Origin: Ruegeria atlantica
GTDB lineage: Bacteria > Pseudomonadota > Alphaproteobacteria > Rhodobacterales > Rhodobacteraceae
NCBI RefSeq assembly: GCF_001458195.1
Contig: NZ_CYPU01000019.1
Span: 1-56,230 of the forward strand
DNA length: 56,230 bases
Reading direction: 5' to 3'
Numbering within the stretch: position 1 is the stretch's first letter; the number at the start of each line of letters is the position of its first letter. A model generated the notes under the pieces. That model was not told where the DNA came from. It searched no databases and was given only the letters and a program-made list of their open reading frames with translations. Below are positions 42,999-51,933 of the stretch, piece by piece. Both the position numbers and the translations under genes were made by a program.

Positions 42999-44282
42999 CT
43001 AAGCCAACGTGGAATAAACCTCGGCAACTCGCTGAAAGGTCCAATAGCAGGCGATAGCCGCACATCCACCGGCTAAGCCCACTCGTAAGGACATCCACAA
43101 ACTGGAGTTCACGCGACGACACATTATCAAGGCAGGCCAGAGCGCAAGAATAATGGCGACCTGGCCAAGCTCGACGCCAAGATTGAATGCAAGCAGGCTT
43201 TGCCAGATGTTTGGGGATGTAACTTGCAAAATCTTGTGCAACACAAAGCTAAACCCAAGCCCGTGCAAGAGGCCAATCAGCGTCGTCAGAAGCACCATCG
43301 TGACCTCAGAGCGCGCGCTGTCCTTAAAACTCATAAACGCTGCGACAGCTGCAAATATGATAGAAAGCGCGATTCCGGTTTCGACGGCAGGAACAAACCA
43401 CGCGCCCGATGGTACAAACCCGAAAAACCCCAGCGACAGCGTTACGCTATGCCCAACGGTAAAACCAGTTGCACGCAGCAATAGCGCCCTGAGTGTCTGC
43501 GCTCCAATGACCAAACACACAACAAAAAGAACATGATCCAATCCTTCGAGGATATGTCGTATACCTTCCCAGACAAAACTCAGGAATCCTCCATACCCCT
43601 TTTGCTGAACCACCAATGGTTCAGTCATTAGGCCCCGAGATCGGAATATCTGCGGTGTGTCCGACGCGTAGTCGAGATGGAGGTTGGCCGTTTGGTCCTG
43701 ATCCGGCAAGCCGGGGTCCAGCACGTTGGCAATGCTGTACGATTGGACCGGGCCGTCAGTGTCATAATGCAGGACGAGATCGACAATTGTGTCACCAACA
43801 AACAGCGGTGGCGTTAAGGCCGTTTCAGCGGCCACGGCCTGTTGAGCTTCGGCCAAAGTTGCAAATCCGGGTTCATTTCCAACGCGATGCAAGCGAACGG
43901 ACTTAACTGTTCCTCTTAAGCGCTGATTGTCGACAAACAGATGCAACCCAACTTCGGCGAATTGCCCCAGCCCATTGGGATCGCTCATGGCAGCTTGCAA
44001 GTCGACAAAGTGGACCAACTGACCGTCGCTCATGGCATTAGTCGTGAATGGTGCAGCTTTCGGCAAAGCATCACCATCCTGATCACCGACCTTGTCTGCA
44101 ACCAGATAAGGCATGGGCGTACGGATGTAGACACGCAGACCGTCTTCGGAATGCTCGACATGCGAAATTCGAACGTTTAGGTTAAGCAAAAAATGTGCCG
44201 AGGCCGATAGCGTCAGTGACAAAAACACACCGACAAACAGAGCGCTGAAAGCAAAAACCTTTGGTCTTAAACACTTATGCAT
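42999..44282 (-). CDS. HupE/UreJ-type membrane protein with exported N-terminal domain
   Basis: A 427-residue protein. A signal peptide (ending LTLSASAHF) is followed by a periplasmic domain of roughly 200 residues, then a HupE/UreJ_2-type membrane domain (from about residue 240). That domain has GLDHVLFVVCLVIG, FTVGHSVTLSLGF and LIGLLHGLGFSFVL, the His-containing motifs of this family. HupE/UreJ relatives are linked to nickel handling, but this longer form is uncharacterised. It overlaps the upstream 603-residue gene by eight bases and is the last gene of a three-gene minus-strand operon. Confidence 0.83.
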   Translation of the reverse strand: MHKCLRPKVFAFSALFVGVFLSLTLSASAHFLLNLNVRISHVEHSEDGLRVYIRTPMPYLVADKVGDQDGDALPKAAPFTTNAMSDGQLVHFVDLQAAMSDPNGLGQFAEVGLHLFVDNQRLRGTVKSVRLHRVGNEPGFATLAEAQQAVAAETALTPPLFVGDTIVDLVLHYDTDGPVQSYSIANVLDPGLPDQDQTANLHLDYASDTPQIFRSRGLMTEPLVVQQKGYGGFLSFVWEGIRHILEGLDHVLFVVCLVIGAQTLRALLLRATGFTVGHSVTLSLGFFGFVPSGAWFVPAVETGIALSIIFAAVAAFMSFKDSARSEVTMVLLTTLIGLLHGLGFSFVLHKILQVTSPNIWQSLLAFNLGVELGQVAIILALWPALIMCRRVNSSLWMSLRVGLAGGCAAIACYWTFQRVAEVYSTLA

Positions 44283-46086
44283 TTGGATCGCGAGCCTCGA
44301 TCACAGTTAATCCATCCAGCTTCCATTGCCCTGACTCAGGTACAACCTCGGCTAGCACCCGGAACGTAACCGCGCGTATATGGGCGTGTCCCCAATGACC
44401 GCCTTGGGCTTTCACTGTCCAATTGGCCAGAGTACTAAACCCACCCGGTTTAAGGGTCGGGTCAATGTACTCCACTTTCAGCGCACTAATATCTGTAACT
44501 GTCGCAAGACTGCCTCCTGGCGTTCGGATTACGAGACCACGTTCTACCTCTGTTGCGATGTCGCCCAGAGATGCCGCCGTTACAATGTGGGCCAGCTCTG
44601 CCTTTCTTGCCGCCGGCGAAGTTTCCAGGGTCACCGTGTTCAAGTTTTCGACCATCGAGCGCAGTATATCTTCCGCAACCTGCTGCTCAGGGGGCTCGGT
44701 CTTACTCCAGGGTAATTCCGGCAAATATCCCGAAAATACAAACGTTGCCGAAGCAGCGGCAATCATAGTCGCCCAACTGGCACGCTTTGCGACTTTGCCT
44801 CTGGTTAGCAGGAGAAAACAGAGTGAGACGGCGCTGATAGTCCCGGCGATCAAAGCCACGGCCGGGTTCTGTCGTTTCTGCTGCTCTACTGGAATCTGAG
44901 TAACAGATGCTCTTTGGTATCGGAGTAGGTGGTTCTGCCAGTGAAACTGAGGGTCCGCAGGTGTAACAGCTCCAAAGAACGGCCCGGCGATATCGTTTGA
45001 AATGGTCGCAACGCGGGAAATTTCCTCGTCAAATATATCCCAAGTGACCGCCACCTGATCGGGAAGGTCTGCCGATGAGAAAGACAGGATAGCTCCAATA
45101 AACGTATTGTTCACAGACACTTCCTTTCCCGGCTCGACAACCTGAAAACCCTGCGATGTCAGCTCCAGGAGTTTTGCAGTAGCGTTTGATGGTTGCACTG
45201 ACTTGCCATCAATGGTCACCGGGTTGCGAGAAGCCAAAAAAGACGCCGCCTGGTTTACGATCAAGGCGCTATGCTGTGGCGAAAGCGTTTGCCCCACTTC
45301 GAAAGTTTCACCAATCCAAGGCGCCAGTTCACGCAAGCGGATCAGTGTTTCATGCCGAACTTCACGAGGTTCGATGTAGAGAAAGGTGGATGTCCCGTCC
45401 TGAGCTTTTCGATTCAGGCTTTCAGCAGAAAAGCGGCTGTACCACGGATCAGGCCAGTGAATCTTTAACTCTGCCGGCTTTGCCAAGAAACTGAAATCCG
45501 TGACCGGAACCTCTCGGTCAAAAACCTGCATCCCGATTGTTACCAGTGGTTCGCCATCCTGCGATGGAGGCAATATGGTCAGCTCGTTGGGAACTGAGTT
45601 TTGAAACGGAAAGAACACTTCGACGAACAGAACACGCGGATCTTTTGGCGGGCTGGGAACAGTTTTGCCCGAGAATGGATCGCGCTGACCTGCAAGCGGC
45701 GAGGCCCGGTCGATGCGCGTTCGGTATTCTAACTTTCTGATTTCAGCGTGTAGGTGCTGTTCGTCCCTTGCAACAATAGACAGCGCCCGACTTACAGTTT
45801 GTTTAGAACCTTGATTGGAATCTTGCTCAACCTCCGGCTCACCCCCGACGAAATCTGATGACCACTCTATTGGAAGCATATCCGCAAACAACGGAATATC
45901 TTCGACATAGACCTCAAGGTCGACGTAAACCCCATCATCTTTGACATGAAGGACAGCAATATTGGGTGCGACTTCCGAACCGTTTGTCAAAACGACATCT
46001 GCTGAAACGGCCTGTGCACCCGAGACCATCACGCTCAGCATCAGGAATAGTCGGCACAGATACCGCCAAATTAAAATTTTGTTCAC
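44275..46086 (-). CDS. Membrane-anchored exported protein of unknown function
   Basis: A 603-residue protein I cannot assign to a named family. Visible: a signal peptide (about 1-29, ending VSA), a large extracytoplasmic region (30-405), two membrane segments (about 408-428 and 437-454), and a C-terminal extracytoplasmic-looking domain (460-603). The first domain opens VYVDLEVYVEDIPLFADMLP. It starts nine bases after the metallo-beta-lactamase-fold gene and overlaps the HupE-like gene, so the three products probably work together in the envelope. Confidence 0.8.
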   Translation of the reverse strand: MNKILIWRYLCRLFLMLSVMVSGAQAVSADVVLTNGSEVAPNIAVLHVKDDGVYVDLEVYVEDIPLFADMLPIEWSSDFVGGEPEVEQDSNQGSKQTVSRALSIVARDEQHLHAEIRKLEYRTRIDRASPLAGQRDPFSGKTVPSPPKDPRVLFVEVFFPFQNSVPNELTILPPSQDGEPLVTIGMQVFDREVPVTDFSFLAKPAELKIHWPDPWYSRFSAESLNRKAQDGTSTFLYIEPREVRHETLIRLRELAPWIGETFEVGQTLSPQHSALIVNQAASFLASRNPVTIDGKSVQPSNATAKLLELTSQGFQVVEPGKEVSVNNTFIGAILSFSSADLPDQVAVTWDIFDEEISRVATISNDIAGPFFGAVTPADPQFHWQNHLLRYQRASVTQIPVEQQKRQNPAVALIAGTISAVSLCFLLLTRGKVAKRASWATMIAAASATFVFSGYLPELPWSKTEPPEQQVAEDILRSMVENLNTVTLETSPAARKAELAHIVTAASLGDIATEVERGLVIRTPGGSLATVTDISALKVEYIDPTLKPGGFSTLANWTVKAQGGHWGHAHIRAVTFRVLAEVVPESGQWKLDGLTVIEARDPNA

Positions 46087-46095
46087 CCCTGAACG

Positions 46096-47289
46096 TCAAT
46101 TTTCCGGCATTGGCGGTGGCGTGTAACCATCCCATTTGCCCGCGTTGACTTTGTCGGACGGCTCTTTTTCTTTTGAACGCGGGGCATTGATGTACTCGTC
46201 GCTTACAGCTGGTGGCAATGCATAGTCATCAACACTCGCTTCCCGAACAACGATCTGGTCCTTGGTTACGTTGATCACCTGAAGATCTCGCGCCAGCGTG
46301 AGCGGTCCATCGTAAGTCGAACGGACGCCTTCCAAAATCGCCTGATAATTTTCGGGTGATAGAACAGAATGATACCCGAGGGCCATACGCGGCTCGACCG
46401 CAGACATCACTTTGCCAAAAGCCGCAGGTTCGGTATGAACGCGCGTAGCTACATAGGTCGCCTGTTTCATGTCCCATCCAAAATACGGGGCCAAAGCATC
46501 AGGTGGAAGAAACGCCTCGTGAGATGCGATGTCCGCCCCTTTCGCATATTCTACATACCATTTGTTTGGGTAAGTATCTCCGCCAAAGACGTATTTAAGT
46601 CCGTTCCATTCCAGAGAATAACTCACCGAGCCATCTAAGCTGTGGATAGCAGGCCAGGAACGGATAGTTACGTCGTTCTCCTGATAAACGATCTCGTTTT
46701 CCTGCATGTAATCGAATTCAGTGACTTCAAGCTTGGCGCCATCATCCGGCAGCGCCCCCGTACGTGTCGCTAAATCCCAAGCATAGGCTTTAGATATACC
46801 CTCGACATAGGCTTTGGTGCCCAGTTCATCCTCTGACCCGGACGGGCCGAAGACGCGGAGCGGAGTATATCTGCCCGAAAGCCAACCCCCAACATGCAGA
46901 CCCATAAAATCCCCAACGTGGTCTACATGTAAATGGCTGAAAAAGACCTTATCGACCTTTGCAAAGTCCGGTCGCAGCGAGAACAGGTTGCCCGTTGCGC
47001 CAGTTCCTACGTCAAACAGAAAGACGTCCCCATTCCCAAGTTCTACATAAAACGAAATCGAAACGGCTGCCTTGGTTTGGTTTGGCATACCCGTACCCAA
47101 TGCCGTGATACGCAACTCATCCTCGCCGAGGATTTCAGTGTTGGGAAAGTAAGACGCGGGATATACACCGTTTTCGATTTCAGTGGCACTCCGACCCGTC
47201 GGTAAGGCGTTTTGCGCCGTGGCTGTGCCAGCCAGCGTCATGCCTAATGCCATCAATGTGCCGGCTGCGGTTTTCATTAAGTTATTCAT
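46096..47289 (-). CDS. Exported metallo-beta-lactamase-fold hydrolase
   Basis: A 397-residue protein with a Sec signal peptide ending TATAQ. The metal-binding motif HLHVDH gives His119, His121, Asp123 and His124; later ligands are expected in YVFGGDTYPNKW and LGYHS. The fold cleaves esters, lactones or phosphodiesters. Database entries of this type are sometimes named after a guanitoxin gene, which nothing here supports. GGGGGG at a good distance precedes the start. First gene of the operon with the 603-residue and HupE-like proteins, divergent from a truncated TetR gene. Confidence 0.86.
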   Translation of the reverse strand: MNNLMKTAAGTLMALGMTLAGTATAQNALPTGRSATEIENGVYPASYFPNTEILGEDELRITALGTGMPNQTKAAVSISFYVELGNGDVFLFDVGTGATGNLFSLRPDFAKVDKVFFSHLHVDHVGDFMGLHVGGWLSGRYTPLRVFGPSGSEDELGTKAYVEGISKAYAWDLATRTGALPDDGAKLEVTEFDYMQENEIVYQENDVTIRSWPAIHSLDGSVSYSLEWNGLKYVFGGDTYPNKWYVEYAKGADIASHEAFLPPDALAPYFGWDMKQATYVATRVHTEPAAFGKVMSAVEPRMALGYHSVLSPENYQAILEGVRSTYDGPLTLARDLQVINVTKDQIVVREASVDDYALPPAVSDEYINAPRSKEKEPSDKVNAGKWDGYTPPPMPEN

Positions 47290-47349
47290 TGATCCCCCCC
47301 TTCAAAGCGAAGCCTCGTAAGAGAACACGAAACCGTGAACCTCTTGCTC

Positions 47350-47392
47350 ACCATAGACATCTCTACGGTAAGTCCATAGACTGCTCTATGTA
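47350..47392. promoter_or_regulatory. Two tandem palindromic operators
   Basis: Two 20-base palindromes lie 23 bases apart. The first, ACCATAGA-4 bases-TCTACGGT (47350-47369), has one arm mismatch. The second, CATAGA-4 bases-TCTATG (47375-47390), is perfect. Both share the core CCATAGAC..CTCTAYG. Position between the divergent TetR-type and metallo-hydrolase genes fits a TetR operator. Confidence 0.6.
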
Positions 47393-47415
47393 AAATAAAG
47401 AATGCTGTAATTTGA

Positions 47416-47772
47416 ATGTCAGAATCTATCGATCGAAGCTCACCAAAAAACGCCGCGACCAAGGAAGACTGGATATTGCTGGCCTACAAAGTACTCAATG
47501 AGGGCGGCGTTTCCGCGATAAAGGTCGTGCCAATGGCAAAGCGACTGAATCTAACAAGCGGCAGCTTTTACTGGCATTTCAAGAACGTCCGTGAGCTTTT
47601 GGATGAGGTTCTCAGATATTGGGAGCAGGAATTGACTGACAAAGTGATCGCAAAGGCAAAGACATTTGGCGGCCCCCCGGAACTCTGCGGACAAAGCACC
47701 AATTCGCTGCGGCTGCATCGAAGTCCGCTTACAACGCGTTGCGACGATCAATTGTTTTGCAGGTCAAATTAG
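47416..47772 (+). pseudogene. Truncated TetR-family regulator
   Basis: A 118-residue product. Residues 15-65 are a clear TetR DNA-binding domain (GVSAIKVVPMAKRLNLTSGS, then FYWHFKNVRELLDEVL). The ligand-binding domain, normally 120 or more residues, is missing. After KTFGGPPE the sequence loses family character near a run of six C, and the gene runs into the end of the convergent racemase gene. It is most likely a broken gene; a frameshift alone does not restore a recognisable domain in the other frames. Confidence 0.75.
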
Positions 47773-47796
47773 CCATACAAGAGCAACGAACCGCTG

Positions 47797-48480
47797 CTAG
47801 CTATACGAATAGGCACCGATTTTCGACGTTCTAAGTTTGTTGTTCACCAACGCTTCTGCAAAGGTGATACCTGCAGCCACCCCATCGATAACGGGTAAGC
47901 CAAACTCCTCGCTGAGATGGGCCATTAGGTCAGCCATTCCTGCGCATCCAAGAACGATTGCTTCTGCATTGTCCTGTTCAATTGCCACACGAATTTCTGA
48001 CCGGATTTTGTCCAGCGTGGCCGGGTCGCCCTCTTCAAGCTTGAGAACAGGAATTTCAGTCGCTCGAACACGCCCGCACTTTTGGGCAAGCCCATAGCGC
48101 ATCAGATTGTTTTCCAGCCCCGGCACCGAGCGGGACAGAGTAGTGATAACGCTGAACTTGTTCGCAATCATACTGGCCGCATGATACGCGGCCTCACCAA
48201 TGCCTAGCACAGGAACGGAAACGAGTGTACGCAAAGCGTCCAGCCCTGTATCGTCAAAACAGGCAATGACTATTGCGTCTACGTCTCTGTGCTGAACGAC
48301 CTCCTTCAACAACCCTGGCACACAAGTTGCGACGTCCAGAAATCCCTGAATGCTGGCTGGGCCGTCTTGCGAACTGGCGGCCACAATCTCTGTGTCGGGA
48401 CGGGCAACAGCGCGCGCCGCCGACGCGATTTTGTCAGTCATGGAAGTGGTTGTATTGGGGTTGATAACAAGAATTTTCAT
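47797..48480 (-). CDS. Hydantoin/Asp-Glu racemase-family enzyme
   Basis: A 227-residue racemase-fold protein. The N-terminus MKILVINPNTTTSMTDKI and the two catalytic cysteines, in CFDDTGLDAL and LGCAGMADL, match the hydantoin/allantoin racemase branch of the Asp/Glu racemase superfamily. It would interconvert enantiomers of a hydantoin-like or amino acid substrate. It lies six bases after livF, so it is the last gene of the Liv operon and probably acts on the imported ligand or its product. No hydantoinase is encoded in the window. Confidence 0.85.
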   Translation of the reverse strand: MKILVINPNTTTSMTDKIASAARAVARPDTEIVAASSQDGPASIQGFLDVATCVPGLLKEVVQHRDVDAIVIACFDDTGLDALRTLVSVPVLGIGEAAYHAASMIANKFSVITTLSRSVPGLENNLMRYGLAQKCGRVRATEIPVLKLEEGDPATLDKIRSEIRVAIEQDNAEAIVLGCAGMADLMAHLSEEFGLPVIDGVAAGITFAEALVNNKLRTSKIGAYSYS

Positions 48481-48486
48481 GTCAAC

Positions 48487-49209
48487 TCACACCTCGCCGC
48501 CAAGATAGGCGGCTTTGATCCGGTCATCGTGCAACAGTTCTTTTGAGTTGCCTTCGATGACAAGGTTCCCGGTCGCCATCGCGTAGGCGCGGTGCGAGAT
48601 GCTGAGCGCCATGCGCGAGTTTTGTTCGACCAGCAGTACCGACACACCTTCGTCGCGGTTGATCGCCACGATAGAGCGGGCGATGTCCTGTACCAGCTTT
48701 GGCGCAATGCCAAGACTTGGCTCATCCAGCAACAAAAGCTTGGGCTTAGCCATTAATGCACGACCAATCACCATCATCTGCTGCTCGCCACCTGACAACG
48801 TGCCAGCCGCCTGAGAGTAGCGCTCCTTAAGGCGCGGAAAGCGGGTGAGAATGCTGTCCAGTGTGACTTGTATTTCGGCCTTGTCGCTGCGGGTGAAGGC
48901 CCCCATCATCAGGTTGTCTTTAACTGACATGAATGGGAACACGCGCCGCCCCTCAGGCACCATCGCGATGCCGCGTTTGACGATTGCAGACGGGTCGGTG
49001 CCGTCGACACGTTCCCCGTCAAAGGTGACGGACCCTTTCACAGGTTTTGCCAAGCCCGTAATGGCGCGCAAGATGGACGACTTGCCCGCACCATTGGCCC
49101 CTATCAGGGCAACCGTTTCGCCTTGGTTAACGTTGAGCGAGACACCTTTCAGCGCATAGACATGGTCATAATAAAGTTCGACGTCTTTGAAATCCAACAT
49201 GGCTGTCAT
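48487..49209 (-). CDS. livF: Branched-chain amino acid-type ABC ATPase LivF
   Basis: A 240-residue ATP-binding subunit. Walker A GANGAGKS is at residues 37-44, the signature is LSGGEQQMM and Walker B LLLLDEPSLG. Length and motifs are standard for LivF/UrtE-like proteins. It begins three bases after the livG stop. The transporter may import an amino acid, urea or amide rather than a branched-chain amino acid. Confidence 0.92.
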   Translation of the reverse strand: MTAMLDFKDVELYYDHVYALKGVSLNVNQGETVALIGANGAGKSSILRAITGLAKPVKGSVTFDGERVDGTDPSAIVKRGIAMVPEGRRVFPFMSVKDNLMMGAFTRSDKAEIQVTLDSILTRFPRLKERYSQAAGTLSGGEQQMMVIGRALMAKPKLLLLDEPSLGIAPKLVQDIARSIVAINRDEGVSVLLVEQNSRMALSISHRAYAMATGNLVIEGNSKELLHDDRIKAAYLGGEV

Positions 49210-49212
49210 GGC

Positions 49213-49995
49213 TTACATCCCGATTTCGTCGTCGGCGCTGCCCAGATAGGCCTCGATGACTTTTTCATTGTTCTGGATTTCGGATGGCGTGCCTTCGGCG
49301 ATCTTTTCACCAAAGTTCAACACGACGATCCGGTCCGAGATATTCATGACGGCGGGCATATCGTGTTCCACCAGCATCACCGTCACGCCACGTTCGTCGC
49401 GTACAGAGCGCACGAGATTGACCATGTTCATTGTCTCATCGTGGTTCATGCCTGCAAAGGGCTCATCCAACAGCAGCACCTTGGGGTCAGTGGCTAGGCC
49501 AATAGCGATACCTAACGCGCGCAAGTTGCCTTGTGGTAGGTTACTGGCCAATTCATTCGCAATCTCAGACATGCCGAGAAACTCCAACAACTCATCCGCG
49601 TACTCGCCAAAGGCTGTCACATCTTCTTTGGCGGTTCTGGAGCCCCAGAAATACCCGGCCAGAGATGCCTTGGCCCGCAGGTGCTGCGCGACCACAACGC
49701 TTTCGCGCACGGTCATGCTTTTGAAAATCGTCGTCTCTTGAAACGTGCGCACGATACCTTTGCGAGCCACGACATACGGTTTCAGGTTGGAAATAGGCTC
49801 TCCGCGATAGAGCACTTCACCTGATGTGGTCGGTGTGAAGGATGAAATCATCTTGAACAGCGTGGATTTCCCCGCACCGTTCGGGCCGATCACCGACAAG
49901 ATTTCATTTTCTGACACATCAAAACTGATGTCATTGTTTGCGATTAGGCCGCCGTATTTCTTGGTGACATTGTTGACCTGAATAAGGGCGCTCAT
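49213..49995 (-). CDS. livG: Branched-chain amino acid-type ABC ATPase LivG
   Basis: A 260-residue ATP-binding subunit. Walker A GPNGAGKS is at residues 37-44 and Walker B VLLLDEPFAGM, the longer Liv-type form. I use the ATG at 49995, overlapping the livM stop by four bases. The frame extending to 50373 translates livM out of frame and is rejected. Confidence 0.92.
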   Translation of the reverse strand: MSALIQVNNVTKKYGGLIANNDISFDVSENEILSVIGPNGAGKSTLFKMISSFTPTTSGEVLYRGEPISNLKPYVVARKGIVRTFQETTIFKSMTVRESVVVAQHLRAKASLAGYFWGSRTAKEDVTAFGEYADELLEFLGMSEIANELASNLPQGNLRALGIAIGLATDPKVLLLDEPFAGMNHDETMNMVNLVRSVRDERGVTVMLVEHDMPAVMNISDRIVVLNFGEKIAEGTPSEIQNNEKVIEAYLGSADDEIGM

Positions 49996-50975
49996 TTGTT
50001 GTTCCCCTTTCCAAACCGAATGCTGAGTAGGCCATTGGGTAGGAAGCGGATCACGGCGATCAGGATGATCGAGTAAACAAGCATTTGGTATTTGCCGAGT
50101 TCGAACAAAAGGTCCCAACCAAAGTACAATACAAGCGTTCCAAGAATTGGACCAAAGACATAGCCAAGTCCCCCAAGGAAGCAATTCAGCATAAAGTTGA
50201 CCGAATCCGCGACAACAAAGGTGGAGGGGTAGACCGACTGCGCGATTGAGCCGAACATGGCCCCACCGATGCCGCCAAAGAAACTTGAGATCGCAAAGAT
50301 CACAATGCGGATGTAGGCGATGTTCACCCCGATAGAACTGGCAAGCTCTTCGTTTTGCTGCATCGAACGGCAAAGGTGCCCAAGGCGCGAATTGACCAGC
50401 CTATAAAGTGCCGCATAAGTCACGACCATCAGGATGCAGGCCGTCAGGTAGAAGGCCAGTTTGGTGTTCTCCATTGCGCCGAAATCGGGGATCAGCGGGA
50501 TGCCGAAAATGGAGGCGCCGGATGGCAAGGGGATGTTCGAGATGCCTTTGGCTCCGTTTGTGATGGGCAGGGCCAATGCTGTCAGCGTCACTACTTGGGT
50601 GAGGACCAGCGTAATCATCGCAAAATAGACGCCACGCAGGCGTAAGATTGGCAAGCCAATCAGCACGGCGACCAGCCCAGCAATCAACCCGGCGGCTGGG
50701 AGTGATATCCAGAAGGACCACCCGGCTTTGACGACCAGAATGGCCGAAACATATGCACCAATCAGCGCAAACGCCCCCTGGCCAATGTTGATCCGCCCAA
50801 TGTAGAATGTCAGCCAGACGCCCGCACTAGCGATGGCCAAAAGCGCTACAGAGGTCAGGGTAAAGTAGAAATCCCAACGTCCCGTCATGTTGATAAGCAG
50901 CGGCACGCCAACAAAAATGGCCACAAGGAAGACACCGACGCCAACCAGTTGTTTTTTTGAAAATCCCATCATCAT
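49992..50975 (-). CDS. livM: Branched-chain amino acid-type ABC permease LivM
   Basis: A 327-residue permease with about ten membrane segments. Typical motifs: WLTFYIGRINIGQGAFALIGAY and RLGHLCRSMQQNEELASSIG (coupling region). Three Met codons open the gene, so the start may vary by two residues. It starts one base after the livH stop. Confidence 0.92.
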   Translation of the reverse strand: MMMGFSKKQLVGVGVFLVAIFVGVPLLINMTGRWDFYFTLTSVALLAIASAGVWLTFYIGRINIGQGAFALIGAYVSAILVVKAGWSFWISLPAAGLIAGLVAVLIGLPILRLRGVYFAMITLVLTQVVTLTALALPITNGAKGISNIPLPSGASIFGIPLIPDFGAMENTKLAFYLTACILMVVTYAALYRLVNSRLGHLCRSMQQNEELASSIGVNIAYIRIVIFAISSFFGGIGGAMFGSIAQSVYPSTFVVADSVNFMLNCFLGGLGYVFGPILGTLVLYFGWDLLFELGKYQMLVYSIILIAVIRFLPNGLLSIRFGKGNNK

Positions 50976-50976
50976 C

Positions 50977-51846
50977 TTAACCCCACGGCTTGCCCATCAG
51001 GCCCTGAGGCCGAATGGCGAGGAAGATCATCAGCGAGATGAAAATCAGCAGGTATGTGATGTCACCATATTGAGCCAGATACGCCAGCCCGAAGGCTTCC
51101 ATAAAGCCTAGGATAATACCGCCCCAGATCGCGCCAGAGATCACTCCGGCACCGCCGATCATCACCATCATGAAGGCTTTGATTGATGTAGGCCCACCCA
51201 TACCAAGGTTCACACCGGTGATGGTCACCAGAAGGCCCCCAACCAAACCAGCCAACATCGCACCAAGCGCGAAGCCGATCATAGAGTAGCGGTCAACATT
51301 AACGCCCATCAACTGAGCGGCGGTTCGGTCTTGGGCCAGCGCTCGCAACGCACGACCGGTCTTGGTGTATTGCATCAGGCCGATAAACGCGACGATCGAC
51401 AGGATCGCCAAGATGCAGATCAGAATGCGGTCATAAGGCATGATCAGGCGGAAATCATAGTTGAACACGCCATCGACAATCTTAGGAACGCCGCGCTGCT
51501 TTTCGCCAAAGACAATCAGGATCAGGGCATCCAGAAAGAATGCAATCCCTGCCGCTAAGAGCATCGTACTTTCTTCGCGGGCAGATCCCTTGATTACAGG
51601 GGCAAACAGGTATCGCTCAATCAGCGCCCCGAGGATCGCCAGCGTCACGCAGGACATAACCAGGGCCAATACGAACGGCACGCCCCACTGGCCGTAGAAT
51701 GTATAGGTGACGAAACCGCCAATCACGTACATCTGCCCGTGGGCAAAGTTGAGGACGTTCATCAAGGCAAAGATCAGGGTCAGACCAAGCGCGATCATCG
51801 CGTATTGAGACCCCAGATAGACGCCATTGGCCAATATCTGTTCCAT
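50977..51846 (-). CDS. livH: Branched-chain amino acid-type ABC permease LivH
   Basis: A 289-residue permease of normal length. Motifs: LTLIFALMNVLNFAHGQMYV near the N-terminus and TKTGRALRALAQDRTAAQLM as coupling loop. It follows the binding-protein gene after an 87-base gap that holds a hairpin. Confidence 0.92.
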   Translation of the reverse strand: MEQILANGVYLGSQYAMIALGLTLIFALMNVLNFAHGQMYVIGGFVTYTFYGQWGVPFVLALVMSCVTLAILGALIERYLFAPVIKGSAREESTMLLAAGIAFFLDALILIVFGEKQRGVPKIVDGVFNYDFRLIMPYDRILICILAILSIVAFIGLMQYTKTGRALRALAQDRTAAQLMGVNVDRYSMIGFALGAMLAGLVGGLLVTITGVNLGMGGPTSIKAFMMVMIGGAGVISGAIWGGIILGFMEAFGLAYLAQYGDITYLLIFISLMIFLAIRPQGLMGKPWG

Positions 51847-51869
51847 TTCGATTTTCTTTCGTGGAAGAG

Positions 51870-51892
51870 CCCTGGGCCAAAGCGACCCAGGG
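51870..51892 (-). terminator. Intercistronic hairpin after Liv binding-protein gene
   Basis: CCCTGGG (51870-51876) and CCCAGGG (51886-51892) form a perfect 7-bp stem with a nine-base loop. No T-run follows on the minus strand, so an mRNA stabiliser or attenuator between binding-protein and permease genes is more likely than full termination. Confidence 0.5.
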
Positions 51893-51933
51893 AAAGTTCT
51901 GCTCAGGTGAAACCTAAAAGCAGAAGGGAATTT

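Noticed and set aside
46096..47289. Guanitoxin biosynthesis protein
   Set aside because: Proteins of this type are sometimes labelled so, but no other guanitoxin-type gene is nearby; only the exported metallo-beta-lactamase fold is supported.
49996..50373. N-terminal extension of the livG frame
   Set aside because: The extra 126 residues are livM read out of frame; the ATG at 49995 overlaps the livM stop as expected.
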